Made by a program: the position numbers and the translations under genes
DNA from: Gari tellinella
Lineage: Eukaryota; Mollusca; Bivalvia; Cardiida; Psammobiidae
Length of the DNA: 64,000 bases
Direction: 5' to 3'
Assembly: GCA_922989275.2 (NCBI GenBank)
Contig: OV277862.1
Span: forward strand, 49,625,786 to 49,689,785
Notes under the pieces: model-generated
Told to the model about the DNA's origin: nothing
Seen by the model: the letters and a program-made list of their open reading frames with translations, nothing else
Database searches by the model: none
Shown: positions 33,496-42,534 of the stretch, one piece after another
Numbering within the stretch: position 1 is the first letter of the stretch
Layout: the number at the start of each line of letters is the position of its first letter

Positions 33496-33557
33496 ATTAC
33501 GATACAGATGAGAGGCCGAGTTACTCCGCGCCTCCTCTTGATCACAACTGTTTGCCA
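33496..33557. repeat. Family C hairpin, partial
   Basis: GATACAGATGAGAGGCCGAG-TTA-CTCCGCGCCTCCTCTTGATC, then ACAACTGTTTGCC. The outer left arm is missing. Confidence 0.6.
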
Positions 33558-33591
33558 TAGTTATCACAATTTGCCTATAGCATGAAGAAGG

Positions 33592-33855
33592 TCAACCCTT
33601 TACTCTATAGCCTGTTTCTAGTCATAAAAACAGATGACCACTTAGAACAGGTTTAAAGTAAAGCAGAAGGCGCCTCATTCTACCTTTCAGCCTGTTTTAA
33701 GCTATCAATTGCTAGGTTATAGAAAATATTCCTCATGGTACATACTCATGACTGCATAAAGTGGAACTTTTTTCTTCAGTGGAGGAATAAATTAAATGGG
33801 TAAATAAGCATTTAAATGCGTAAAAAAGTATCATCTACGGAGTAAAAGGTTAAAT
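33592..33855 (-). mobile_element. Family A element
   Basis: TCAACCCTTTACTCTATAG to GGAGTAAAAGGTTAA. The hairpin is shortened to GAAGGCGCCTCATTCTACC; an extra AAATAAGCATTTAAATGCG insertion lies in the long flank. Confidence 0.75.
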
Positions 33856-34099
33856 AACTTTCATTGTTGGAGGGCCACTGGCTAGACATATCCTGTGAAA
33901 TGTTGGCATTTAGTCACCAGCCTATTTTAGGCCTCATATCATGACTTTTTGTAAGGCACTGTACTTGTTTGAAGGTATTTCTGTCTTGTATAACATATGT
34001 AAGGTGTCGTGAATCACTTTGTTATAGACAAATGTAGCAGAACCTACCTTAAACTGAAGCGCTATAACAAAATGATTGATTGTGCAACAAAATTCGTCA

Positions 34100-34228
34100 T
34101 TATAGAAGTACATGAGAAATATTTCCTGTGTCCTAGCAGAAATGAGATGGTAGCTTAAAGCAGGCTGAACGTAAAGCAGAATGCGCCTTAAGGTGCATTC
34201 TACTTTACTTTAACTTGCTTTAAATCTT
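34100..34228 (+). mobile_element. Family A fragment
   Basis: AGAAATATTTCCTGTGTCC to a hairpin at 34153-34224 (tip TGCGCC-TTAA-GGTGCA, one arm altered). The right flank is missing: the next A element starts at 34231. Confidence 0.75.
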
Positions 34229-34230
34229 TC

Positions 34231-34456
34231 TTAACCCATTACACCATTTATATACTTTTTACACCTAATTTGTTCCGGTTTATATAGTCACAAATTTGTA
34301 TCTTAATATATTTTGCTATATTCTAGTAGATGGTAGCTTAAAGCAGGCTGAAAGTAAAGCAGAATGCACCTTATGGTGCATTCTTCTTTACTTTCAACCT
34401 GCTTTAAATGGTCACCCATTTTCAAAACTAAAACAGGCTATGGGGTAAAGGGTTAA
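34231..34456 (+). mobile_element. Family A element, 66 bp before a splice site
   Basis: TTAACCCATTACACCATTTA to GGGGTAAAGGGTTAA. The hairpin has tip TGCACC-TTAT-GGTGCA. Its end lies 66 bp upstream of the Cas-family 3' splice site, so it would be transcribed as part of that intron. Confidence 0.88.
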
Positions 34457-34501
34457 GGACATGACCTGAAGACTTTTAATGCTAAGAACAATACTTACTA
34501 T

Positions 34502-34522
34502 TACTTTATTGTGTATTTTCAG
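34502..34522 (+). promoter_or_regulatory. 3' splice site of the Cas-family terminal exon
   Basis: TACTTTATTGTGTATTTTCAG: pyrimidine-rich tract ending in AG at 34521-34522. The open frame downstream continues in phase 0 starting GTT (Val); the GTG at 34511 is intronic, not a start codon. Confidence 0.85.
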
Positions 34523-37507
34523 GTTACAACCCGTCCAGGGGAGATGTATCTGTATGATCAACCCCGATCCTCCCAGGCTGACTACGATGTTCCACCAACT
34601 AGATACCCGGGTACTCCAAGCAGCGCACACTCATCCAGAGAGGAGCTTGACGTGTCTGGGTCGAGTTTTGAGCAGTCAATGTACGACACACCACCACAAA
34701 GCCGGAGCTTCAGATCTCCAGAGCTGAGCATGTACGACACGCCTCCGTCACATCTCGACCCGTACGACATGCAGTCTGGATCAGCGAGAAGCAGCCTCAT
34801 GTCAAAACTGTCGGACGAGTCGATGAGTCTGTGTAGTGGAATGTCAGGTGGGAATATGTCAAAGTCCAATCCTGCCAGTATGTGTGACTCCGCTAGGTCA
34901 AGTATGGATATATCTCCGCTAGATCTCTACGATGTTCCACCATCTCAGAGAGAAAGAGACGCCAAAGCTGGGCTATACCCAGTGAGATCTTCAAAAGACT
35001 CTGGACTTGATATGTATGATTCTCCACCAAAACTAAAATCTCCTCCTTCTATGCTGGATGACTATGATGTTCCTAAACTAGCCTCTATAAATAGTGAGAG
35101 AGACAACCAGCTGAGGAATCTACAGATCCCTCACTCCGAGCCCTCCTCTCCAGCCTCCTTCCTGGAAGACTACGATGTGCCAAAGTCGTCCAAAGCCAAC
35201 ATGTCAGACACTGACAACTCTGGTACACTCACTAGAGACTCAAGATCAGAAGATTACGATGTTCCCAAACAGAGCCCACACATTGTTAGTGGTAAACCTC
35301 CCATTGCATCTCTCCCTAAACGACACAAATCAAACTCACTAGGCTCACTCCTGGAGGACTATGATACCCCAGTCAAGACACACCCAACTAATGTGTCCAA
35401 AGATGATTACTTTGGAAAATCTAAGTCAGGTAACAAAATTCAGTCAGATGATAGGGTTGTTAAGACAACGGAATTTTCTGATGACGAGAATTCCTATGAT
35501 GAACCTGATGCCAGGCCAAAACTGAAGAAACAGGAGCATGCAGTGGATGATCTCTATGATTCACCCAGAAACAACGCACCTGTCAAGAATATGGTGAAAG
35601 AGTTTTCAGCGTTGTCAATTACTAACAGTCCTGAACCAATCGGTGTATATGACATCCCACCACAAGTCACAAGGGACTCAGTCATTTCTTCAAGATCTGA
35701 TTCTTCAGATGGGGACAGTAATGGTAACAACAGATTGTCTGTGTGTAGTGTGGATTCTAGAGGATCAGATCTACCGCTGTATGATGAGCTCCCACTGGAT
35801 CTCGATGCTGCAAACGATCTTGTGATAAAACTGCAGCAAGATGTGCAAAAAGCAACAAATAAGTTTCACACCTTTGTTCACAGTTCATGGAGAAAGAAGG
35901 ACAATATAGAACAGAAGTTGTATGATATAAAACAGTCATGTTATAACCTGGAGCCAGCTCTGGGCGAGTTTGTGGAGTTTGGACAAGGTACATTGGCTAA
36001 CTCTGCTAGAGTGTCCGACAGAAAACTAATAAATAAGTTAAGCAAATATCTTATTCCTCTGCAACAAGCACTTCAACAGATCAGGATCTGCATAAAGCAT
36101 CTGGATGATGTTAACTGGCAAGTGTCAAAACTCACGTCAGCAAGTGAATCACCGAAAAAGGATGATCTTGGAATAATAGTCTCATTAGCGAAAGACTTGA
36201 ATGGAGATGTGAGGAAACTTGCAGCTTTTATTCAAGGTAACTCATCCTTACTGTTCAAACGTGCCAAAGACTTTAACAGAAGCTCAAGAAGTAATAGTGA
36301 TCATTCCATTGTTGTCAGCCAAAGTGGTAAACCCCCTATAAGTCGAAAACCTGCAGTTCCAGCCAAACAGACCCCTGTTCAGACACGCCCACTGCCAGCT
36401 CCCCCACCGACAGAGAGGCCACTGCCTCCTACACCTACCAAGAAGTCACAAGAATTCAGTTTCAGTGGACCAGATGATAAAGAACATTTGATGGAGGATG
36501 GGAATAAGTCCAGTGAGTACAAACACTGGTCAGGGGAGTTCCAAGTGAAGAGAATGTCAGTTGAACGAGAAGCAACCTACAAGCTTGAAGACCTCACTCA
36601 AGAATATGACTATGTTGAGCTTGAAGATGATCAGAATGATGACGAGGAAGTGATAAAACAAAGGAAGAAAGTGAAACATGTTGTAGAGAATAGAGAGAAA
36701 TCATTGTCACCAGACAAAGGTGAAATTGAAACTGACACAGACGCTTATGAGAAAGAGTTAAATGCAACTCTGGATGAGGATATAGACGGGGTGAATATAT
36801 ATAATGACGACACAGGAACCCTTAAAAGGGGCAAGAGTGTGGATGAGCTAGATAGTGGCACCTTGAAAAGGGGCCAAAGTCTGGATGATATAGACAAAGA
36901 AGGGACTCTTAAGAGAGGTATGAGTTTAGACGATATTGATGGTGGTACACTTACAAAATGTGATACGGACTCAAATACAGATACTCTGAAAAGAGGAAAA
37001 TCAAAAGAAACAATTAATACTGAAACACAGTCACAAGAAATACAAGATCAGAGGAACGAAGTTCCAGAACATGACACTGAACCTGTGAAACCTCTCTCGC
37101 TGGATGCCGATGATAGACAAGTGTTATCGTTTTACTCGGAGCAGTTAGACACTCATGCAACACTGTTGTCAAACTCTGTTGATGCTTTCTTCTCATGTAT
37201 AGAAAACAACACTGCTCCTAAAGTGTTCATTTCACACAGCAAGTTCGTAGTTGTGTCCGCCCACAAACTCGTATACATTGGCGATAGTATTCATCGGAAC
37301 CTGAAACACAGTGAAGTGCGAACGAAAATTATTCAGAGTGCCAACTTTTTGTGTGATTGTTTAAAGCTGACTGTAACTTCAACTAAGACAGCGGCTTTGC
37401 AGTACCCGTCTGTACCTGCAGTTCAAGAAATGGTCAATCGTGTACAGGATGTATCTCATGCAGCGAAAGGACTGCAAAAACTCGTACGACAAGCGTCCAA
37501 ACTTTAG
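34523..37507 (+). CDS. p130Cas/BCAR1/NEDD9-family adaptor, 3' terminal exon (partial)
   Basis: Cas proteins are SH3-containing scaffolds phosphorylated by Src and FAK at adhesion sites; they recruit Crk and other SH2 proteins to steer migration and survival. This exon encodes 994 residues and stops at 37505-37507. Numbering from its first codon: residues 10-425 form a substrate domain with 13 YDxP motifs (YDVP, YDTP, YDSP, YDIP, YDQP, YDEP); 424-586 is the serine-rich helical bundle; 603-641 is proline-rich with RPLPAPP, a Src-SH3-type site; YDYVEL at 695-700 matches the Src SH2 site; 854-994 is the C-terminal Cas domain (FISHSKFVVVSAHKLVYIGD). The N-terminal SH3 is missing because its exon lies upstream. 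Unusual: 764-828 holds four GTLKRGxSxDDID-like repeats with RxxS sites. Which Cas paralogue it is cannot be said; invertebrates usually have one. Confidence 0.95.
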   Translation, partial: VTTRPGEMYLYDQPRSSQADYDVPPTRYPGTPSSAHSSREELDVSGSSFEQSMYDTPPQSRSFRSPELSMYDTPPSHLDPYDMQSGSARSSLMSKLSDESMSLCSGMSGGNMSKSNPASMCDSARSSMDISPLDLYDVPPSQRERDAKAGLYPVRSSKDSGLDMYDSPPKLKSPPSMLDDYDVPKLASINSERDNQLRNLQIPHSEPSSPASFLEDYDVPKSSKANMSDTDNSGTLTRDSRSEDYDVPKQSPHIVSGKPPIASLPKRHKSNSLGSLLEDYDTPVKTHPTNVSKDDYFGKSKSGNKIQSDDRVVKTTEFSDDENSYDEPDARPKLKKQEHAVDDLYDSPRNNAPVKNMVKEFSALSITNSPEPIGVYDIPPQVTRDSVISSRSDSSDGDSNGNNRLSVCSVDSRGSDLPLYDELPLDLDAANDLVIKLQQDVQKATNKFHTFVHSSWRKKDNIEQKLYDIKQSCYNLEPALGEFVEFGQGTLANSARVSDRKLINKLSKYLIPLQQALQQIRICIKHLDDVNWQVSKLTSASESPKKDDLGIIVSLAKDLNGDVRKLAAFIQGNSSLLFKRAKDFNRSSRSNSDHSIVVSQSGKPPISRKPAVPAKQTPVQTRPLPAPPPTERPLPPTPTKKSQEFSFSGPDDKEHLMEDGNKSSEYKHWSGEFQVKRMSVEREATYKLEDLTQEYDYVELEDDQNDDEEVIKQRKKVKHVVENREKSLSPDKGEIETDTDAYEKELNATLDEDIDGVNIYNDDTGTLKRGKSVDELDSGTLKRGQSLDDIDKEGTLKRGMSLDDIDGGTLTKCDTDSNTDTLKRGKSKETINTETQSQEIQDQRNEVPEHDTEPVKPLSLDADDRQVLSFYSEQLDTHATLLSNSVDAFFSCIENNTAPKVFISHSKFVVVSAHKLVYIGDSIHRNLKHSEVRTKIIQSANFLCDCLKLTVTSTKTAALQYPSVPAVQEMVNRVQDVSHAAKGLQKLVRQASKL
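36812..37006 (+). repeat. In-frame GTLKRG repeats in the Cas exon
   Basis: GTLKRGKSVDELD, GTLKRGQSLDDID, GTLKRGMSLDDID, then a decayed GTLTKCDTD and TDTLKRGKSKETI. The coding DNA of the repeats differs at synonymous positions, so they are not freshly duplicated. KRGxS looks like a basophilic kinase or 14-3-3 site, which is inference. Confidence 0.85.
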
Positions 37508-37601
37508 TGCTTCGAATATCGTAAAACATATGTATATAACATTACATACTGATAGTGTAATCATACTGATTAGATGAGTTAAGTTATATTATTATTTACC
37601 A

Positions 37602-38063
37602 ACAGTAAAACCTCTCTTAAGTGACACACAGATTAAGTTTCAGTGTAAGTCTGTAAAACAAGTGGCAGCTTAATGTAGGATGAAAGTATAGCAGAAAAGT
37701 CCTTTAGGTGTTCTTGGCATTACTTTTGTCCTGCTATAAGCTGTTGTCTGTCTTAACCCATAACCCAATAACCTGTTCCTAGTTTTAAAGACAGGTGACC
37801 ACTTACTGACTTAAAGCAGGTTGAAAGTAAAGCAGAATGCACCTTAAGGTGCATTCTGCTTTACTTTCAGCCTGCTTTAAGCCACCATCTGCTATGATAT
37901 AGAGACTATACTACTTATGGTGCATACTCATGCCTGTATAAAGTGGAACTATTTTCTTCAGTGAAAGAATAGATTTATGGTGTAAAAAGGCATATTTATG
38001 GGGTACTGGGTTAAGATTCTAATCCTGCCTAACTTGTTGGTCTTTCAAGAGAGGTTTTACTGT
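37602..38063. mobile_element. Family H/D element, split by A, downstream of Cas stop
   Basis: ACAGTAAAACCTCTCTTAAG to CTTTCAAGAGAGGTTTTACTG. The palindrome at 37667-37742 (TAGGATGAAAGTATAGCAG / GCATTACTTTTGTCCTGC) is imperfect. It starts 95 bp after the Cas stop codon and may lie in the 3' UTR; no AATAAA precedes it. Confidence 0.8.
37753..38014 (-). mobile_element. Family A element inside H/D
   Basis: TTAACCCATAACCCAATAA to GGGGTACTGGGTTAA. The hairpin at 37810-37881 has tip TGCACC-TTAA-GGTGCA with one arm mismatch. Nested in the element that runs 37602-38063. Confidence 0.88.
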
Positions 38064-38151
38064 GCGTCAGGTAAACTCATGTACCTCTTAGAGGAAAATA
38101 TTGCATCAATTTAAGAACAAATACAGTGTGTTAAAAGAGAAAAAAGACGGT

Positions 38152-38399
38152 TTAACCCTTTGAACCCTAGTCCCGCATATTGGCGTCCTTTGCAAACAGT
38201 GTACATGTGAATAGTACACTTGTCCTATGCAAACAGTGAAGACCCAGATCAGAGGGCTCCTAGGAGCCCTCTGATCAGGGTCTTCTCTGTTTGTCATAAT
38301 GCCAAACATTGACAAAAACAACCTTAAAAGTCAGAAATGGACTAGACTTAAATGGAAACTGGAATTGTCCATTTAAAGTTTCAGGGAGGAAAGAGTTAA
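38152..38399 (+). mobile_element. Family B element, complete
   Basis: TTAACCCTTTGAACCCTAG to GGGAGGAAAGAGTTAA, 248 bp. The hairpin at 38230-38292 has tip GGGCTCC-TA-GGAGCCC, two bases shorter than other copies. Confidence 0.9.
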
Positions 38400-38451
38400 A
38401 CCTCTTTTCCCTGGTCATTCAAGAAATAATCTTGGAGTTCTAAAAGCAGGT

Positions 38452-38533
38452 TATTGATAAATGCAGGACAAAAGTAATGCAGAAAGCTCATTTTGGAGCT
38501 ATCTGCATTACTTTTTATCCTGCATTGATATAT
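38452..38533. repeat. Family D palindrome
   Basis: AAATGCAGGACAAAAGTAAT / ATTACTTTTTATCCTGCATT; core AGAAAGCTC-ATTTT-GGAGCTATCT. Confidence 0.7.
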
Positions 38534-38631
38534 CACCGAATGACACCTATGTATTAAAAGACTGTCAAATCATGTTATTATGAGTGGTCGCTCAGTGCTG
38601 GTTTAACTTAAGTAACAAGAAAAACATACAT

Positions 38632-38790
38632 AGTTTTGAGAGTAAATCGAATACTAAAGTCTTGATGACTCTACAAAGCCTATGTTGTTTCTACTCATAA
38701 GAATCGTCTCTTTGATACGATTCTACTGAGTAGTAACAACATAGGGTTTAAAGGAAGAAGTTCAGTTGACTCACTCTTAATTAGAGCCCA
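38632..38790 (+). mobile_element. Family E variant
   Basis: The flanks are divergent (TTTTGAGAGTAAATCG..ACTCTTAATTAGAGCCCAG), but the hairpin at 38679-38745 is clear: CCTATGTTG/CAACATAGG replaces CCTATGGTG/CACCATAGG in both arms, with an ATCGT/ACGAT stem and a CTCTTTGAT loop. Confidence 0.75.
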
Positions 38791-39458
38791 GACATATATG
38801 ATGTTGATCTAAGGACACGATTATTGTACTAATGTGCCATGTTATCATTAAACCCATCAAATCATCAAGACTTATTCTTACACCAGGCTTAATGCTAGCT
38901 TTTGTCGGATATTGTATTTTTGGTTTGTTTGCACGCTTGTTTAGTTTACAGCCCAAAACCGTTAAGTTGCTAAAACTGTTCATTGATTGAAAAAAGTTAA
39001 GGATTCTTGAAAGACAGCAGCTTAATGTGGTACAAAAGTAATGCATAAATAATTACTGAAGTTCTGCATTTAAGTCAATAGTTTCTTAATGGTTGCTCAT
39101 TTCAAATTTGACTTTGTTGAATTAATTTCTGCATTACATTTGACCATAGAAACACATTTTGACGACTTTTACTTATGAGGATTGTTTGTGTGAAGAATAG
39201 CTATGACAAAGAGTTTGACAAAATGGTAACCTTTCTTTTCGAATGATCTTTCGGAATACTCTAATTCTCTGTGAAAGGTTAATAGACATGTATGCTAGAC
39301 TCTCAAGATAAAATTGTGGTATTTAGGACATATGGTAGTTAAATGAATGATAAAGCTTTCTTCATTAAGCAGCCATCTGTCTTGAACAGTCCAAATCCCC
39401 TTACTGGTTGGTTGCTTGGAGAGTATAAACCATACTTCCATTTTAAAACAAGAATACC
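38791..39458. other. No gene; worn D fragments
   Basis: D-like blocks at 39008-39085 (GCTTAATGTGGTACAAAAGT..GTTCTGCATTTAAG) and 39330-39395 (TTCATTAAGCAGCCATCTGT) have lost their hairpins. No exon was recognised. Confidence 0.5.
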
Positions 39459-39708
39459 TTAACTCTTTGCACCCTAGTCAGCATATTGGCGTCCTTTTCA
39501 AACAGTGTACATGTGAATAGTACACTTGTCCTGTGCAAACAGTGAAGACCCAGATCAGAGGGCTCCGAAAGGAGCCCTCTGATCGGGGTCTTCACTGTTT
39601 GTCATAATGCCAAACATTGACAAAAACAACCCTTAAAAGTCAGAAATGGACTGGACTTAAACGGTAACTGGAATTGTCCATCTAAAGTTTCAGGGAGGAA
39701 AGAGTTAA
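39459..39708 (+). mobile_element. Family B element, at an A hairpin tip
   Basis: TTAACTCTTTGCACCCTAG to CAGGGAGGAAAGAGTTAA, 250 bp. The hairpin at 39535-39601 has tip GGGCTCC-GAAA-GGAGCCC. Its right TTAA is followed by GGCACATTCTTCTTTAC, the right arm of an A hairpin from its central TTAA. Confidence 0.9.
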
Positions 39709-39790
39709 GGCACATTCTTCTTTACTTTCAACCTGCTTTAAGTAATCACCTATCTTCAAAACTAAAAACAGGCTATTGGGTAATGGGATG
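39705..39790 (+). mobile_element. Right half of a family A element
   Basis: Begins at the A tip (TTAAGGCACATTCTTC) and runs through CAACCTGCTTTAAGTAATCA to GGCTATTGGGTAATGGG. The left half before 39459 is not clearly preserved. Confidence 0.75.
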
Positions 39791-40062
39791 ATACAATTCC
39801 CCTTATTGTATGGTCACCTGCTACAAGTTTGATGGTATTCCATGTTTCATTCTATCGGAGGTTAAACAGTAGAGCTAATGCCTTGCAGTCTGCCCGACCA
39901 GAGCCAGACCACCCCATCATACATTATTCAGAAAGCTGCCATGTCGGACTGCAGGGGCTGTCTTCTGGTGGACATGAAACATTTACTCCTCACTTGTGTC
40001 TGTTGGCCCTGGGAATGTTAACAATCCAACTTCTTTAGCTCATCAATTGAAGAACATAATCC
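39791..40062. other. No gene seen
   Basis: A 69-codon frame at 39829 is not supported. Nothing else was recognised. Confidence 0.4.
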
Positions 40063-40195
40063 TTTATCCCATAGCTTGTTTTAAGTCTAAAAGACAGGTG
40101 GCTGCTTAAAGCAGGCTGAGAGTAAAGCAGAAATCTCCCTAAGGGAGATTTCTGCTTTACTCTCAGTCAGCTTTAAGCAGCACCTCTTAGGATAA
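40063..40195. repeat. A/D hybrid element with perfect-tip palindrome
   Basis: The palindrome at 40101-40181 has arms GCTTAAAGCAGGCTGAGAGT / ACTCTCAGTCAGCTTTAAGC and a novel tip AAATCTCCCT-AAGGGAGATTT. GAGAG/CTCTC replaces GAAAG/CTTTC in both arms. Confidence 0.78.
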
Positions 40196-40262
40196 GGACA
40201 CTAATCCTATAGTTCTTTTTGGAGATTGAAAAGGCATTTATATTATATATATATACGTAAAG

Positions 40263-40296
40263 CACAGAATTATACAAAGAATAGTATAATTCCGTG
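40263..40296. mobile_element. 34-bp minimal derivative of the 24681 element
   Basis: CACAGAATTATAC and GTATAATTCCGTG ends, identical or nearly identical to those at 24681-25054, separated by only AAAGAATA. Virtually the entire interior is missing. No target duplication is obvious. Confidence 0.7.
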
Positions 40297-40374
40297 CATC
40301 AAGGCCTGAAAATGAAAGAGTTTACCAAATAACGCCAACTATCCTAGAAAGGCACACACCATGTAGACCCAAAT

Positions 40375-40455
40375 TTGATGCTGCTCTACTTTCAACCTGC
40401 TTTAAGTAGTCACCTGACTTCAAAACAAGAAACAGGCTAGGGGATAACAGGTTAA
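40375..40455 (+). mobile_element. Right half of a family A element
   Basis: GCTCTACTTTCAACCTGC, TTTAAGTAGTCACCTGAC, then AGGGGATAACAGGTTAA. The left half and hairpin tip are missing. Confidence 0.65.
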
Positions 40456-40716
40456 GTAGTAGGTCAACATCATTTTGAATTTTCATGCTGATTTCTTCTT
40501 TTCATACATTCATGAGTTTATAAAGTCATAATTTGCATTATGTTTTATTTGTCGGTAAATTAAGAAGGGTGTATCCATTTGTTAATAATGTCTTCAAAAG
40601 ACTTGTGTATTTTTTCTTCATGTTTAATTTGTATTCATTTGTTACTATTATTATTTAATAGTCGAGTCATTATCATTTATAGTACCTTATATACATACAT
40701 GGTCTTAGTTTCTATC

Positions 40717-40907
40717 AGGGCTCCAGATAAGGGGAGTATTTAAAAAACTAAAATCTTTATTTTTGCTTTAAACACTATGGTGCCACTACTCATTAGAATC
40801 GTCTCTTTGAGACGATTCTAATGAGTTGTAACACCATAGGATTTGGTGCTAAAACGAGTGAGAAATTGTTTGATCAGTTCAGTTTACCCCCTCTTATCTG
40901 GAGCCCT
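40717..40907 (+). mobile_element. Family E element, complete
   Basis: AGGGCTCCAGATAAGGGGAG to CTCTTATCTGGAGCCCT, 191 bp, best preserved copy. With an extra C/G on each side the flanks carry a 7-bp repeat TTTCTAT. The hairpin at about 40775-40840 has stem CATTAGAATCGTCTC-TTT-GAGACGATTCTAATG. Confidence 0.9.
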
Positions 40908-40972
40908 GTTTCTATGTTGGATATTGTGAGAGTAAGTACCTAAGGATGAAAGCGAAAATGCTTTAACCCATT

Positions 40973-41208
40973 ACCCCATTAAAATGCCTTTTTACACCTT
41001 TTAATTTGTTCCTCTACTGAAGAAAATAGTTCCACTTTATACAGTCAAGAATATGCACCATAAGAAATATTTTCTATATCCAAGAAGATACTAGTTTGCT
41101 GAAAGTAAAACAGAATGTGCCTGATGGCACATTCTGCCTTACTTTTAACCTGCTTTAAGTGATCACCTATCTTCAATACTAGAAACAGGCTATGGGGTAA
41201 TGGGTTAA
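40973..41208 (+). mobile_element. Family A element
   Basis: TTAACCCATTACCCCATTAA to CTATGGGGTAATGGGTTAA. The hairpin has lost its outer left arm (ACTAGTTTGCTGAAAG); tip TGTGCC-TGAT-GGCACA. Confidence 0.88.
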
Positions 41209-41587
41209 TTGACATAAAAGTCAAAGCACTTGAAAGCTTTTTGCATTCACCTATCTATATTATTCCTAGTTATACTGTTACAAATATACTGGTTTACTTT
41301 TCCAATGTTTTCTTTACAAGCTAATGCTGTAAGCTTTTCTTTTTAAGCAAGACATGAAATCAACAATAAACTTGATCAGATTATATACCGTTATCTCTGA
41401 CACCAGAAACTTTGAGAAACTTTGAAAGGCCAAATATTGACAGTACTAACCGATTTCACAATAAAAGACGAAGCGTTGCTAAGACTATAGTAGGTCTTAG
41501 TTAACTCTGAGACGTAACACAACTAAGATAGATCAAGTGAAAACACAAAAAATGCACCTTAGAGTCTATCCTTCTAGAGCTGTCTGG
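41209..41587. other. No gene seen
   Basis: AT-rich; no exon or repeat end. Confidence 0.45.
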
Positions 41588-41658
41588 CATTTGTAAACAA
41601 TTTTGATCTAGATCAGATTCAGAATAACTCGGTATCTGATCGGAATTCAAACTGGTTA
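41588..41658. repeat. Family C hairpin, degenerate
   Basis: TTGTAAACAATTTTGATCTA / GATCGGAATTCAAACTGG with tip TTCAGAATAACTCGG. Confidence 0.6.
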
Positions 41659-41671
41659 AAAAAGTCGGTGT

Positions 41672-41911
41672 TACAGTGGAGAATGTGTTATTCTTTCCCA
41701 ATAAACGCGTTTACGCTAAAACTATTATTTGCAGTGCAAACAGTTTGGAGCCAGATCAGACGCCGGATAACCCGGCGTCTGATCAGGCTCCAAACTGTTT
41801 GCCACCAAGATAAATATGAAATATCAGAATTATCCAAAAGTTGTTCTTTTCTACGTTTTAGTGTTTTGCGTTTGCGTTTAAACGGGAAAGAATAACAGAT
41901 TCTCCACTGTA
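41672..41911 (+). mobile_element. Family F element, complete
   Basis: TACAGTGGAGAATGTGTTAT to ATAACAGATTCTCCACTGTA, 240 bp, with TA at both ends. The hairpin at 41736-41802 is of C type (GCAAACAGTTTGGAGCCAGA), tip CGG-ATAA-CCCG. A second subterminal inverted repeat is AAACGCGTTTACGC / GCGTTTGCGTTTAAACGGG. Confidence 0.9.
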
Positions 41912-42006
41912 CTGCAGGAAGAAGGTGAAGGTATATGTTTATCATAGAATGTGCTAATACTGTTACTGTTTGCTATTATGACTTAATAGGGGCTTGAGAC
42001 TGCTGC

Positions 42007-42252
42007 TTAACCCTTTACCCCATAGCTTGTTTCTAGTTTTGAAGACAGGTGACCACTTAAAACAGGTTGAAAGTAAAGCAGAATGCGCCAGGTGCATTCT
42101 GATTTCCTTTAAGCTTGCTTTAATTTACCATCTACTAGAATATAGAAAAATTTTTACAGTTCATACCATGACTGTATAAAGTGAAACTATTTTCTTCAGT
42201 GGAAGAATAAATTGAAAGTGTATAAAGACATAGCTATGGAGTAATAGGTTAA
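42007..42252 (-). mobile_element. Family A element, complete
   Basis: TTAACCCTTTACCCCATAG to GGAGTAATAGGTTAA. The hairpin has a shortened tip TGCGCC-AGGTGCA and a worn right arm (TTTCCTTTAAGCTTGC). Confidence 0.87.
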
Positions 42253-42534
42253 ACAGGATACATAGAGTCTATTTTAAGATGACACCTGTCAAATGTTAAG
42301 TTGGTCATAGATCACAGAGCTAATCTCACAATCATTACTGATCCAAGGTTCCATATTAATCTTTGTTTTTGTTCAGGTACTGAATAATCTCGTCATTTTG
42401 CAAATTTGCTAGTTCATTATGCGATCTCACTTTGTTGTTATGGATGTTGTAGCCAGGATCTTGATTTACTCTAGGCTCTGTATATTTATATATTATATTA
42501 TATATATTTCTATATTAACTGCCGTCAAGCCTGT

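Noticed and set aside
1..34522. Upstream SH3 exon of the Cas gene within the window
   Set aside because: I looked for an ALYDN...GWW-type coding exon with splice sites and found none, but a short exon could have been missed by eye.
34479..34869. Other-frame reading frames of 82 and 95 codons over the Cas exon start
   Set aside because: They overlap the Cas frame out of phase; the Cas frame has clear YDxP domains.
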